Positions 23,640 through 33,353 of a stretch of DNA of 64,000 bases are shown here, one piece after another (the stretch's first letter is position 1; each line of letters begins with the position of its first letter). Below the pieces are notes generated by a model. It did not search any database. It was not told where the DNA came from and worked only from the letters and a program-made list of their open reading frames with translations. Source of the DNA: Heliopora coerulea (lineage: Eukaryota > Cnidaria > Anthozoa > Scleralcyonacea > Helioporidae); contig JASJOG010000003.1 in NCBI GenBank assembly GCA_030142905.1, forward strand, positions 4,557,501 through 4,621,500, in the 5' to 3' direction. The translations under genes and the position numbers were made by a program.

Positions 23640-25314
23640 TTATTTTCTTCTCCTCTGTTTGTATTGATCGTATATGAACCATTCAACTGCTAACGCTAAC
23701 AGCCATAGATTGTTCGCCAGCCACGCCAATCCTTTAGCACCCCATGAAAATGCTTGAGCGATGACATTTAATATTGGTGCTAATAATGCTCCAAGTTTCT
23801 TTCCCAGGTTATAGACAGCTTTTGCAAATTTACCAGTAGCTTGTGCACCTTTTATTAATGCTTTCCTGGTGCCCACGATGATTGTTGTTATAATACCAGC
23901 GACAGAGATTGCCAAAGCGCTTAGACCGACTAAGTTCTCCTTTGCCCACTCTTTGAATCGTACTAGTCTTGTTAAGTCTTTAATTGATTCGTTATTGGTT
24001 GCTGTTTCTTCCATTATTTCAGTAACTTCTTGATTTTCTGGTTTTTCACCCTTTTCTGTTACATGTATGAAGTCAGCTTTTAATTTTGCAGTCTCACTGA
24101 TGTTTTTATAAAGTTGTTCTTTTCTATCATCAGTCTCTCTCAAGGATTTTAATCCATATTCGTTTCCTATTTGGCCAAGCATTTCTATCCTTGTATCTGC
24201 GTCACCGATTGGGTTTGAGACTACAGAAAACTATCTTAGCTCTTGGTCACTGATAGTTAATCCTTCGATAATATAAGCTCTTTCTTCTAGCCTTGTATGT
24301 ATTTTCTCTGTTGAATCTGAAACTATTTGATCTATGATGGCATCCGGTACATCTAGTAATTTTATGAAATCGCCACCATCACCATCTCCATATTGAGGTA
24401 GTTTTTCTATTTCACTTCGTAATCTGTCTATTGAAGTACCAGCTTTATGTTTGGGTTCTTTTGGTGAAAGGTTTTTGGTTTTTTCTTCAACCATATCCCT
24501 TACTTGTTTATCTGTAAATTCTGAGTACGCGGGGTATTCGTTTTCGTTGACAGTATTCCTGACGGTTTCATATGGCATGTTTGTTTCTTTGGATGTTTCT
24601 TCAATTATTTTGTTGGTTTTGTTAAATAGTTTTTTTTCATTAAACTGTTGAACTCTTTACCTTGTGGTGTATTTTGGTTAAGTCACCTTGAAGGGATGTT
24701 TCTTGTTGTGTTGACTTCGATTACATCAACACTTTTGTAACTCATTGTTGTTTTAAAATCAGGTAATGTCCCACCTCTACTGTAGGTAATATTCTTCAAA
24801 ATCTCATGTCCCACCTCATTGTTAAGGAGTAGTCTGGTTCCCCCACCACTGTCATATGCAAGAAATGATCTGGTTAGCTTTATGAAATCATTTTGAATCC
24901 ACTTATCTTTTTGGTTTTCCCTAAAGTTTCTATCTCGTTTGAATATGTTCTCTATGAAGTTATTAATATTATCTTTTGTACCCTTTTGCCCTATGACTCT
25001 TTTATCATCCTGTTGATAATTTATGTTATCGTCTATCCAACTGGTACTCTCAAAGGGGTTTTTCTTGTTAGTGAATGTTGATTCACGGACCCTTTTCTCT
25101 TGTTCCATTTCATAAAGTAATTTGCCTAAGTAATGAAACCATTTTTCATATTTTATCTTTTCCTTTGGGTTGTCTTCTAAATATTGATGATCTGATAATA
25201 GATCACTTACGCTTTCATATTCATTGCGTAACTGCCTATAATTCATATCATCATATTCTGGGTATTTTTCGCCGAATCTTGAATTTCATGATCATTGAAT
25301 ACTCCTTCGGCCAT
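23640..25314 (-). pseudogene. Long Polinton membrane-associated protein, multiply broken
   Basis: Three frames belong to one gene of about 550 codons. The start ATG at 25,314 (MAEGVFNDHE) follows a TATATATTA-type element. A frameshift near 25,275 leads to the main N-terminal frame (to 24,683, ended by TGA). A second frameshift falls in the run of eight A near 24,635, and a TAG near 24,231 splits the C-terminal part, whose frame is otherwise continuous to 23,640. The N-terminal half is charged and hydrophilic. The C-terminal half holds hydrophobic stretches (LVGLSALAISVAGIITTIIV and LWLLALAVEWFIY) and ends in basic residues (KQRRRK). The pattern suggests a virion membrane or core-linked protein, but function is unknown. 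Confidence 0.65.
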
Positions 25315-25430
25315 TTGTATATATTACTCTATATTTTGTATATCACTCTCAGGAATCCAACTATTATGTTTACTATCATAACCTAACCATTTAACAAGAA
25401 CCATTTTTTTACCTTTTACTTTTTTTCTTT

Positions 25431-26583
25431 TTAATATTTTTCAACTTTATAGACATCGTCCTTTTTATCAACACTTGACAACTCCTCTTCATAGAATTTC
25501 CCAACAATTGGTTCACCTTCTAGATCCTCTATTTCATAAACAGTTGGGTCACCGCGAATAACCTTAGTGATTTTAAACAGTTCTTCTGTAAAGTTAGCTT
25601 CATAACCTTTTGTGAAAATGCTTTTATTCTTGGATATCGTGACTGTATCACCAATTTTAAACTTAGCTAATGGTAAGTCTCCATATAAATGACCATATAG
25701 TGTTGTCCAAACTTTGTCCTCATTATTTTTATTTACATCTTTTGGTTTCATTAAGATAGTGCTATGCTTGGTATTATTGTAGTTATATACTAACTGATCT
25801 AAGACGTCAATCCAATTATATGTCCCTTTACTGTAAAAGTACTTCCACATAGTAGTTTTAAGTGTCCTATTGAATCTATTGGTAGATAAATATTTTATAT
25901 CATGTTTATCTAGCAGAGTTTTAACGCCAACATTGTAGAATTCTTTTCCATTATCAAATTACGCTAATTTAGGGTAATCACCAAATCTCTCTTTAAATTG
26001 CATCAATAGTTCTGTAACTGCTTTTGTCTTATTATTAGTACCTTTTCTGTAAACAGGAATGGCGAATGGATACCTGCTAAGAATTTCAATAGATGTTATT
26101 ATACAGCAGTGGCGTAACGGAACCACTGGGGGCCCTTAGGAGAATTTCATTCGGGGGCTGCCGTCCTTGGCTACGGGCCTGTTCAAGACTTGAATCTCAA
26201 TTGTTTTTACGCATTCATCGGGGGCCCCTTAGAGGTCGGGGGCCCTTAGGAGTTGCTCTAACCCTGACCATAGTTCGTTACGTCACTGATATCCAGTAAT
26301 AACCTTTGTTTTTGTTTTTATATGAACCCATGTCAACGAGATCCATCTGTATCTGCTCACCAAGATAGTTAACTTTAGTTTGTCTAAATTTATGTTTTCT
26401 GACTATTGGTTTATATCTGGTATATGTGTCTTGCGATCTTAACCAGTCTTTTACCTGTTCTCTACTAACAACTAAACCATCTTCTAATGCTTTTTGATAT
26501 AATCTTTCTGCAGATTGGTAACCAGTTTTGGGATTGTAGTAAATATCTCTCAACCCTTGTTCTGACTCTATGTCTTTATCCAT
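25431..26583 (-). pseudogene. Polinton integrase (rve type), split by a MITE and missing the catalytic Glu region
   Basis: The N-terminal piece (26,289-26,583) has the pre-core helices and the first catalytic Asp in QMDLVDM. After a 182-bp MITE the core resumes leftward with IEILSRYPFAIPV and FDNGKEF, holding the second Asp. An in-frame TAA immediately precedes FDNGKEF (about 25,962). Further on, LSTN is joined directly to RFNRTLK, so the few residues that normally carry the catalytic Glu just before RFNRT are absent. The C-terminal part (25,431-25,850) includes YNYNNTKHSTI and an SH3-like domain (KFKIGDTVTI...KGYEANFTEELF). Polinton integrases insert the element with 6-bp duplications, matching the flanks here. 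This copy cannot be catalytic. Confidence 0.88.
26107..26288. mobile_element. hAT-like MITE inserted in the integrase gene
   Basis: The insert is 182 bp with ends CAGTGGCGTAACG and, inverted, CAGTGACGTAACG, and a G/C-rich interior unlike the AT-rich gene around it. The flanking eight bases TTATACAG (26,099-26,106) and ATATCCAG (26,289-26,296) agree at six positions, consistent with a diverged 8-bp hAT-type duplication. The interior repeats GGGGGCCCTTAGGAG. Confidence 0.8.
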
Positions 26584-26588
26584 ATAAA

Positions 26589-27245
26589 TTACATTATATA
26601 TTGTTCTATCAGTGTTGAACCGAAATGTGTTTTCCTATTGTTTGTTATTACATCAAAGCATAATTTGTTATAAACACCCTTACTTATTGGTATTTTACTC
26701 TCAATGTCTGTATAGTGACTGACCGAACCTTTTAATGAGTCTTTTGTCGTGATTGGAAGATTTAAAAGTGTCGCACTACGTTTTCCATCATTATCTATAT
26801 TACATGTACGATCAACAGCATCACAGTTAATTTGAATATATCTTAAATTACTATTAATATTGATAGTTTTACTAGTTTTTGAAGACCCAGAATTGATTGT
26901 TTTATTATTGTCAAAACCAAGAAGTTCTCCAAACCTTTTTAACTGTAGATTAGCGTTAGTTGATATCGTACAAGTGGCGTCATACTCATTTGCAGTAACA
27001 GTTAAATTACTATTCATTGCTTCTAATTTCTTTTTAATGGCTTCAAAAGTCCAGTATCCTGGTTCAAATTTTACAGTTGTTGACCCATAGATAACAGTGT
27101 CATTATATTCGGAAATAACATTATTATAGTTCCTGAATACAGATGCTGTTTTTACATACACATATGAATCATGATTAACAACCAATGACTCATCCAGAAT
27201 AAGTTATTTACTATCACCTTCTATAAACACAGTAATTTTCTTCAT
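26589..27245 (-). pseudogene. Penton-like minor capsid protein with one nonsense codon
   Basis: The start ATG is at 27,245, behind a divergent AT-rich promoter-like spacer. The frame is open except for a TAA at 27,204-27,206, 13 codons in. Features fit Polinton/adintovirus penton-type proteins: FEPGYWTFEAI early, the internal FGELLGFDN motif, an NINSNLRYIQINCD strand and a C-terminal IEQYIM-type ending at about 205 codons of mature length. Such proteins fill the capsid vertices. The frame after the stop could start at an internal codon, but that would lose the first strand, so nonsense decay is the simpler reading. Family call is from motif order only. Confidence 0.65.
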
Positions 27246-27269
27246 TGTATAATATATATTATATTATAT
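27246..27269. promoter_or_regulatory. Divergent AT-rich promoter-like spacer
   Basis: Only 24 bases, almost pure TATA repeats (GTATAATATATATTATATTA), separate the start codons of the penton-like gene (-) and the gene at 27,270 (+). Similar TATATTA-type boxes precede nearly all other element genes, so this probably serves both directions. Confidence 0.55.
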
Positions 27270-28753
27270 ATGGAGCAATTTTACAGAAACTACTACGGAA
27301 AGAACTATGACAAAGCCATGGAAAATGCTAAAATAGTAAGAGATGGTATGAGAGAAAAATTAATAAAAAAGTATCCAAACGCTGATTTAAGTAAATTCAT
27401 ATTCGAAGTAGACCTTAATAAGGATGGATCAGTAAATTGGACAGCAATATACTTCAAGAATTCAGATGTTTTAAGCACTGATATAACAAGCGATACATTC
27501 TTGAATGACAAATCTATGATAAAATATCTCTATTCAAATAAATCAGAAGTAATAAAGTTTCCAAAAATATGGAAAATTGGTGGGACGGTGCAAGAGTTAC
27601 CAAAAGGTAAAAGACAAAGATTTCACTGGTAAAGGATATTATTGGGATAATTTTCCAACAGAATATATCTTTTAACTACCCTGTTAATAATTTCAGGTTG
27701 TATGTGAATGGAAGAGACTATTTTATGACAGCTTTACCAAAACTTAATATTACAATAGACAAGACTGGTAGACCAACAGAAGCCTCGCGTTTTGATATCA
27801 AACAGCCATATTTCCAAAGTATTATAGGAGCATGGGTTGCATCTTATGCCTGTGGAATGTCTATTCAGCATTTAACAGAGTCAGTAGATGTACCTAAGCA
27901 GATAACTTCACTAATGAGATTTCATATTTACTTCACTATACGAAGAGTTATGAGAGAATTACAGACAGGAAATAAAGACTCTATTAATGTATTTGGTGCA
28001 AATGTGCTAAAAGACCATATTCCTTACTGGACGTGGCAAGAAGTGGAAAACTCAGAAGGCATATCTAAAAGTGTAAAGAAGTGGGATGGTGCCTGGAGAA
28101 TAAGAGATCTACATAATGACTTCAAGAAATTCATAGCTGCTAGGTCTAATGGGTTTACAAAAGCAGGAACAGAGCTGTTGAATCAGTCTATTGAGGTATA
28201 TATTTACTGCATCCTTGGTGCCCAGGCGAGAACCAAACAGATTATATATGGACTGAGAGCCTCTTCACTAGAGACACAAAAAGTATTCAGACAGTTAGTA
28301 GAGGATAGTGTCATAAATTATGATAGTTCTACTTGGATAAATAATATGAACCGTGCTGTAAGTGACACAAATGTTATTTTAAATACTGTAGTATCACCAT
28401 CACTGTGGCTAATACCAAGTTCTTTAATAATCTTAAAAGAACCATTAATCGGGTATAATAACAAGTTGAAAGTGGCAATAGAAGGAATGAGATTTGGAGT
28501 TAATCAATCTGTTAATTATATTGGGGTTAAGAAAGTCCATTCTAAAAAAATACATCAGGAAAGTCATCCAGCACAACATTTGGGAAGTTTGGATAATGAA
28601 AATAAACTCCCGTCTAGTTGAAGTAAACAGAAGGAAAAACCTACAGCTGTAAAATCCCCAACTGTAAAAACAGAAGGACATAATACAGAGTTAATAACAT
28701 TATTTGCTGTTTCTGGCATTACTTCGTATTTAATAATAAATTATATATTATAA
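27270..28753 (+). pseudogene. Large conserved-looking Polinton protein, unknown function, interrupted
   Basis: Reading frames join into one gene of about 490 codons. Frame 1 runs 27,270-27,632 (MEQFYRNYYGKNYDKA...). A frameshift near 27,605 leads to a stretch reading DKDFTGKGYYWDNFP, which stops at 27,675. Another frameshift near there leads to the long frame (VNGRDYFMTALPKL, about 27,671-28,621). That frame ends in TGA at 28,619 but stays open for 43 more codons to 28,753, encoding a hydrophobic end (LITLFAVSGITSYLII). So two frameshifts and one nonsense codon are implied. Helical, Trp/Tyr-containing middle region (IIGAWVASYACGMS). A C-terminal membrane anchor is likely. No family recognised. 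Confidence 0.55.
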
Positions 28754-28762
28754 TATATACAA

Positions 28763-29790
28763 ATGTCTTTATTTTATGGTTACACTGATAAAACACAAGA
28801 AGAAATAGAAAAGCTTGACACTGATAAGCTATCTATAAATGGAGGAACTATGAAGGGTGATATATATATGAGTCTATGGGCCATCAGAGGAAATCCTGAT
28901 CCCATTTTTGATGATCAGCTTATTAGAAAGAAATATACAGACGATAAGTTTGTAACAACAACTAACTTCAGAAAACAACTATCTGAAACTCTTCTATGGG
29001 AGTATTTTAAAAAATATAGTTTTTCTGTATATAGGTTTGATTGAGGCTCAAATAATAGTGAATTAGTATATAATACTACAACCAGGAAAGTATCTAAGTT
29101 ATTAGATCAGAGTCTAGAAGAAAATGACGCAGTTCAAAACACAACTAATTTACAACCATTGTTATGTACAAAAAGTGAAAAAGTCGGGAATAGATATTTC
29201 TTAAAATTTGATGGGACACAAAGAATGATAAGTGATATTAATTTAAATGTGGTCAGTGGGACAAAAGATATAGTAAATATCTTCATTGTATATAGATTAA
29301 AATCTTTTTTTGCGAATAACTATTGGGTAAGGAACGGTCTCTTTGGGCACGATAATGGAGGATATGATAAATTTATATCTTTCAGTCCAATGGTGAATTA
29401 ATCGTGTCGGTTGATAAATATAATTTCAATGTTATTGGTAGCAACCCTGTTACACTTAAATATCCTAAAGCTGCTTATAAGACGAAGGCAAATGCTGGAG
29501 AGATAAACAAATGGATATGCTTATCAGTACATTGGGATAACTATACAACACCACCTGGTAATAACAGCTCAGTATATTGTAATGGTAAGAAGTTTGCTAA
29601 TTTTGAGAGTAAACGTTCAACACAGATGACATTCGGTGACCTAAATCCAAATGGTGTCGCCCCTCTGGATGGTGATGTAGCATTTTTTGCTTTATACAAA
29701 GATAAATTAATAGCTGAAAAAGACAATCTACTACATCATCACGTACTTTGCAATTGGTTTGATATTGACCATGATGATTTTGACTATTAA
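28763..29790 (+). pseudogene. Fibre-like protein with lectin/LamG-type C-terminal domain, interrupted
   Basis: The start is at 28,763, ten bases after the upstream gene, behind TATAATATATAC. The N-terminal part has GGTMKGDIYM and DQLIRKKYTDDKF, the pattern of viral and phage fibre shaft starts. The C-terminal part (29,159-29,790) has FDGTQRMI, VFIVYRL-type strands (NIFIVYRLKS), WICLSVHWD and VYCNGKKFANF, a jelly-roll of concanavalin/LamG style, ending with HHHVLCNWFDIDHDD. A TGA at 29,042 and a frameshift near 29,400 split it. Fibres attach particles to host surfaces; the role here is by analogy. The fold assignment is from strand pattern and needs a profile search. Confidence 0.6.
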
Positions 29791-29806
29791 ATATAGTCTA
29801 ATATAT

Positions 29807-30304
29807 ATGATGAAAAACAGTATCAATTTTAATCACATCAGCATTGATTTATCAGATGAAAAGATTATGAAACTTAAGCAATGGTACGTGTACTACCGTA
29901 AGCTATACATTTGTTATAAATGGAAATACAAGAAACTGAAGAAAGTAAATCTGTCTCTGAACATGGTAAATCTAGGGTTAACAGTATCCGGTACTATAGT
30001 TGGTGGTATAACTTTGAATCCTATTATTTTAGGTTGTATCAGCGGTCCAGGTATTTTAATTCAAGGATATTTATCAAAAAGTAATATCAAAACTAAGACA
30101 GATATATGTAGATTTGCTTACACATCATATCAAAAAATTCTGACACAGTAGAAATCATATTTGGGTGGTATGACATACGATGAATCGATATTACTGAGTG
30201 ATAAAAAAATAATAGATGATATTGTCATTGATTTATGCCCACCTATTAATGGAATGTCTAAAAAATATGATAAAATATGTGGTAATAATATATGGAATCA
30301 ATAG
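29807..30304 (+). pseudogene. Polinton membrane protein with glycine-rich hydrophobic core, one nonsense codon
   Basis: The ATG at 29,807 follows ATATATAT directly. About 115 codons contain a basic, Tyr-rich N-terminal helix (YVYYRKLYICYKWKYKK) and a hydrophobic glycine-rich stretch (SGTIVGGITLNPIILGCISG), then a TAG at 30,149-30,151. The frame stays open after it for 50 codons (DESILLSDKKIIDDIVID) to a TAG at 30,304 that overlaps the next start codon by 13 bases. That overlap supports 30,304 as the original end. The glycine-rich hydrophobic core suggests a membrane-active or capsid-lining peptide; function unknown. Confidence 0.55.
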
Positions 30305-31154
30305 AGTTAAACAATCTAGATAACACAAGGAGACAAGAAGACGAGGAAAATGAAGAAGAAGAGGAGACAGATTTCGGTGGTGGATCAGATGAGAATGACT
30401 TAATAGATAATATAGATTGGTTAGAAAATAGAGGCAGAGTGGCTACTGATGTTAATCATTTAGATCCATTAAAAAAGTTGTTCGGAGAACGTGTACATGA
30501 AGCCGGAAATATAGGTTTCTTTATTAATGACGTTCTATTAATGGAGAAAGAAGAATGTACTAATCCGAGATTTATTAATTATCTAATGGAAAAACAAGAT
30601 TTCTCTATTAAAAAAACATTCAGTGTGTATGATGTTAAAACAAATTATGAAATCGAATATTATGGAGAGCCTTTTTATAATGAAAATGATGTAAGTCCGT
30701 CCAGTCAGAAGATTTCAGACAACCGACGGAGTTATAGCCGATCCAAACGAATCAAATCAAATAGTTGACGATATACGATACCATTATGATAAATGGAAAA
30801 AAATAGAACTAGACAGAACTTTAAAACGGTCAGGAATAGCAACAGCAATCGGATTAAGAATAATTACATCAGTTACTGGTTTATCTCTTGGACTAAAACG
30901 CAGTGGATCAGATGCTGTACGCGATGCTAAACATAAACAAAAGAAAGCAGAAAAATTAACACCTGCAGAAAAAAAGAGGTGTCATACCGTGGACTGATGT
31001 AGAAGAAGCCTCTGGTAAAGGTTTAATTTTCATTGGCAATCACTTATATTTAATAATTGGTGGTTCATTGTTATACTTATACAGTAGGACAAAACAAAAA
31101 ATGATATATAAGGTAATATATAATGAATCCAAAATTAAAGAATCTGTTCATTAA
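30292..31154 (+). pseudogene. Acidic Polinton protein with C-terminal membrane segment, two frameshifts
   Basis: ATG at 30,292 overlaps the end of the previous gene. The N-terminal region is very acidic (EDEENEEEEETDFGGG). The first frame ends at 30,768. A frame change before about 30,715 leads into DGVIADPNESNQIVDD and a basic segment (KRSGIATAIGLRI). A second shift at a run of seven A (about 30,970) leads to a stretch with a hydrophobic helix (HLYLIIGGSLLYLY) and a stop at 31,152-31,154. Total about 285 codons. Unknown family; acidic head, basic middle and one membrane segment are what can be seen. Confidence 0.5.
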
Positions 31155-31288
31155 GGTCAGAGATTTTGTACGTTGTTGCAAAAAAAACTACTATAGAGAT
31201 AGACAGTATGCTAGAGGATCTCAACAGAATACATTCAGAGAATCAACCAAAACCACCCAAACCAAATGATAATAAAGGTGGTGGGTAA
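31123..31288 (+). pseudogene. Short Polinton gene, frameshifted
   Basis: ATG at 31,123 behind GGTAATATATA starts MNPKLKNLFIKVRDFV. The downstream second frame reads IDSMLEDLNRIHSENQPKPP and ends in GGG at 31,286. A frame change at about 31,165-31,185, near a run of eight A, joins the two. It would be about 54 codons, too small for a family call. The overlap with the end of the preceding gene (31,154) follows the compact style of the element. Confidence 0.4.
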
Positions 31289-31420
31289 CTAACAGTAGAT
31301 CTCACATTTGACTTATAGACGATCTCATGGATGATCTTGCAGATGCCTCATAGGTGTCTTATAGTATTCTCACAAATAACTGGTTGGTTATCTGTAAATA
31401 AAATATATATTACTATATAG

Positions 31421-31777
31421 ATGAGTGAAGAAACACCTAACATAACAACAACAAAAAAGGAAAAAGATCCAAAGAGGGTTGAAGCTGGAAAGCGATTAGC
31501 TGAAATGTCTAAAGCTGCAAAAGAGCGAAAAATGCGGGATAAAATAGAATCAGAAAACTTCAATGGTGACTTTAATATCAATTATGGTCTGGTTTTCGGT
31601 TTTATAGGAACGGCTGTGGCTATTGCTTCTTTGTATTATAGAAGAGAGGAGCATAAAAGAGAGACTTTAAAACCAGTCGTTATTAATAGAGTGGAACAAG
31701 AAAAAGAGCCCAAACATGTTGAAACTATTAAACCAACGAAAAAACAGCCAGAAATTATATTAGACAATTTGGAATAA
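31421..31777 (+). CDS. Small Polinton protein with a single membrane segment
   Basis: An intact 118-aa frame behind AAATATATATTACTATATAG. The N-terminal third is basic and coiled (KDPKRVEAGKRLAEMSKAAK). One hydrophobic helix lies at about residues 56-72 (GLVFGFIGTAVAIASLYY), and a charged tail follows. The topology resembles a type II or III single-pass protein. No recognised family. It is one of the few unbroken genes here. Confidence 0.65.
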   Translation: MSEETPNITTTKKEKDPKRVEAGKRLAEMSKAAKERKMRDKIESENFNGDFNINYGLVFGFIGTAVAIASLYYRREEHKRETLKPVVINRVEQEKEPKHVETIKPTKKQPEIILDNLE

Positions 31778-31800
31778 AAAATTAAATAAAGACATATTAT

Positions 31801-32643
31801 ATGTCAGTATTCAATATGTCACTAGCAATCAGGAAATTTGAGAACACCGATCTTAACATATCAATAGACGCCTATATCGACGACAACCAGAATGTCTGGT
31901 TCAAAGGAAAAAATGTGGCGTCATGTCTAGGATACTCAATCACTGAGAAAGCGATACGAACTCATGTAGATAATGAAGATAAGGTGGAAATTAGAAGCCG
32001 TCCGAAATGGACGGCTTTGAAAAGTCTACATCCACAGACTATTCTTATAAATGAGAGTGGTTTATATTCACTAATTTTTAGATCTCAGTTAGAGTCAGCA
32101 AAAACAGTCAAGAGATGGGTAACATCTGATGTACTACCATCTATCAGAAAGCATGGATACTATAGAATGTTCTATAACCCTAACACACTCACCTTCAAAA
32201 TAGAAGATGAATATGATCTACATACTAAAGTGGTTCAATTCATTAGGCGATTTTATCCAGATACATTAATGACTGCTGGACTTGGAGAAAATCAAGACAC
32301 AAAAGATAAACGTATTAAATAATTTAAAAAGGGTTACATGAAAGGACAACCAGATCTAATAATTCAAAATCTTCATAAGCATTATAATGGTCTATGTATA
32401 GAGTTCAAAACCCCTCAGTGTAGTGGTATTATTACAGACCAACGGAAGCAGCTAATAGAGAGATATGAAGAAAATGGCTATAAATGTATCGTCTCAAATG
32501 ACTATGACCTAATCACAAAGGAATTGAATGACTATATGCATGGTATTCGTATCAGATGTAAATACTGTAGACGGAAATTCATATCCAATAAGACATTATT
32601 TAGACATGTTAAGTATTTCCACAGAATAAAATATAATCTATAA
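31801..32643 (+). pseudogene. BRO-N / VRR-NUC-like nuclease / zinc-finger protein with one nonsense codon
   Basis: The first part (31,801-32,322) is a BRO-N domain: VWFKGKNVASCLGYS, THVDNEDKV, INESGLYSLIFRS and the hallmark RWVTSDVLPSIRKHGYY. After an in-frame TAA (32,320-32,322) the same frame continues and encodes GQPDLII and CIEFKTPQ (catalytic Asp and the E-x-K pair of VRR-NUC/PD-(D/E)XK nucleases), then Gln-Arg helix and YKCIVSNDY. It ends in a C2H2 zinc finger (CKYC, then HVKYFH). BRO-N domains bind DNA and are common in large DNA viruses; the nuclease could act in replication or defence against competing DNA. The TAA is in the linker between domains, so two separate short genes remain possible, although the second part lacks its own promoter-like box. 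Confidence 0.75.
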
Positions 32644-32653
32644 TATACATACT

Positions 32654-32887
32654 ATGTCAACAGTAAACAAGAAAGATTTAATGAACGAAGCATATGAAGC
32701 TGCCCTAGTAACCACAGGTGTTGTGGGTTTATCAATGGCATCCAAGAAGGTCCTGGGTGAAAAGTTAACAGACGCATCCTCTTTAAAGGACACAGCAAAG
32801 TTAGCAGTTGGAGTCGCAGCTAGCACAATGCTTGTAAAATGGGCACAGGATAAAAAGTATCTACCGGTTGATCCATTTAAAATGTAA
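32654..32887 (+). CDS. Small hydrophobic Polinton protein (77 aa)
   Basis: An intact frame, ATG 10 bases after the upstream stop, behind ATAATATACATACT. It has two hydrophobic stretches (ALVTTGVVGLSMA and AKLAVGVAASTMLV) separated by a charged turn, and ends in YLPVDPFKM. Short proteins with two amphipathic hydrophobic helices and this DKKYLP-type ending look like membrane or vertex-associated particle components. Function not known. Confidence 0.65.
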   Translation: MSTVNKKDLMNEAYEAALVTTGVVGLSMASKKVLGEKLTDASSLKDTAKLAVGVAASTMLVKWAQDKKYLPVDPFKM

Positions 32888-32902
32888 TCTATTATATAGA
32901 CA

Positions 32903-33328
32903 ATGGCTAGTTTAATAGATGGTTCTATTCAAACACTTTTTGCTGCCGTAAGTTTCAGTGCTGCTGGTTTTCTATTCAAATCATTAGATAAAAATGGTTA
33001 TGAAGCAGAAATTAAAAGACATAATAAAGCACTAGAAGACTTGGCAAAGGGAAAAGAGTTGTTTTATCAGAATGAAGTAAAAGAACGTGACAGAATACAG
33101 CAATTAAGACAACAGTTGGCAGATGCTAACATTGATCTCGAAAACACAAACAGAGCCCTTGCACAGTTAAGACAGGCTCAATCAATACAATATAACGGAA
33201 AAACATTTAACAGAGAACCTCAATTAAATGATTTTTATAAACCAAGTGATGAAATGAAAGAATATCAGTATATTACTATTGGAGTTGTCGGTGTTGGTTC
33301 GGGTTTCCTATTAAGTCGAATATTCTAA
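32903..33328 (+). CDS. Polinton protein: membrane segments at both ends of a coiled coil
   Basis: An intact 141-aa frame. A hydrophobic start (IQTLFAAVSFSAAGFLF), a long charged coiled coil (about residues 30-95, heptad-like with many Glu, Lys and Gln) and a hydrophobic end (ITIGVVGVGSGFLLSRIF) give a bar-bell layout. The segment DFYKPSDEMKEYQ precedes the second hydrophobic helix. Neighbours are other small membrane proteins. Function unknown; a spanning or holding role in a membrane-containing particle is speculation. Confidence 0.65.
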   Translation: MASLIDGSIQTLFAAVSFSAAGFLFKSLDKNGYEAEIKRHNKALEDLAKGKELFYQNEVKERDRIQQLRQQLADANIDLENTNRALAQLRQAQSIQYNGKTFNREPQLNDFYKPSDEMKEYQYITIGVVGVGSGFLLSRIF

Positions 33329-33353
33329 ATCCATGCAATATAATGTATATTAA

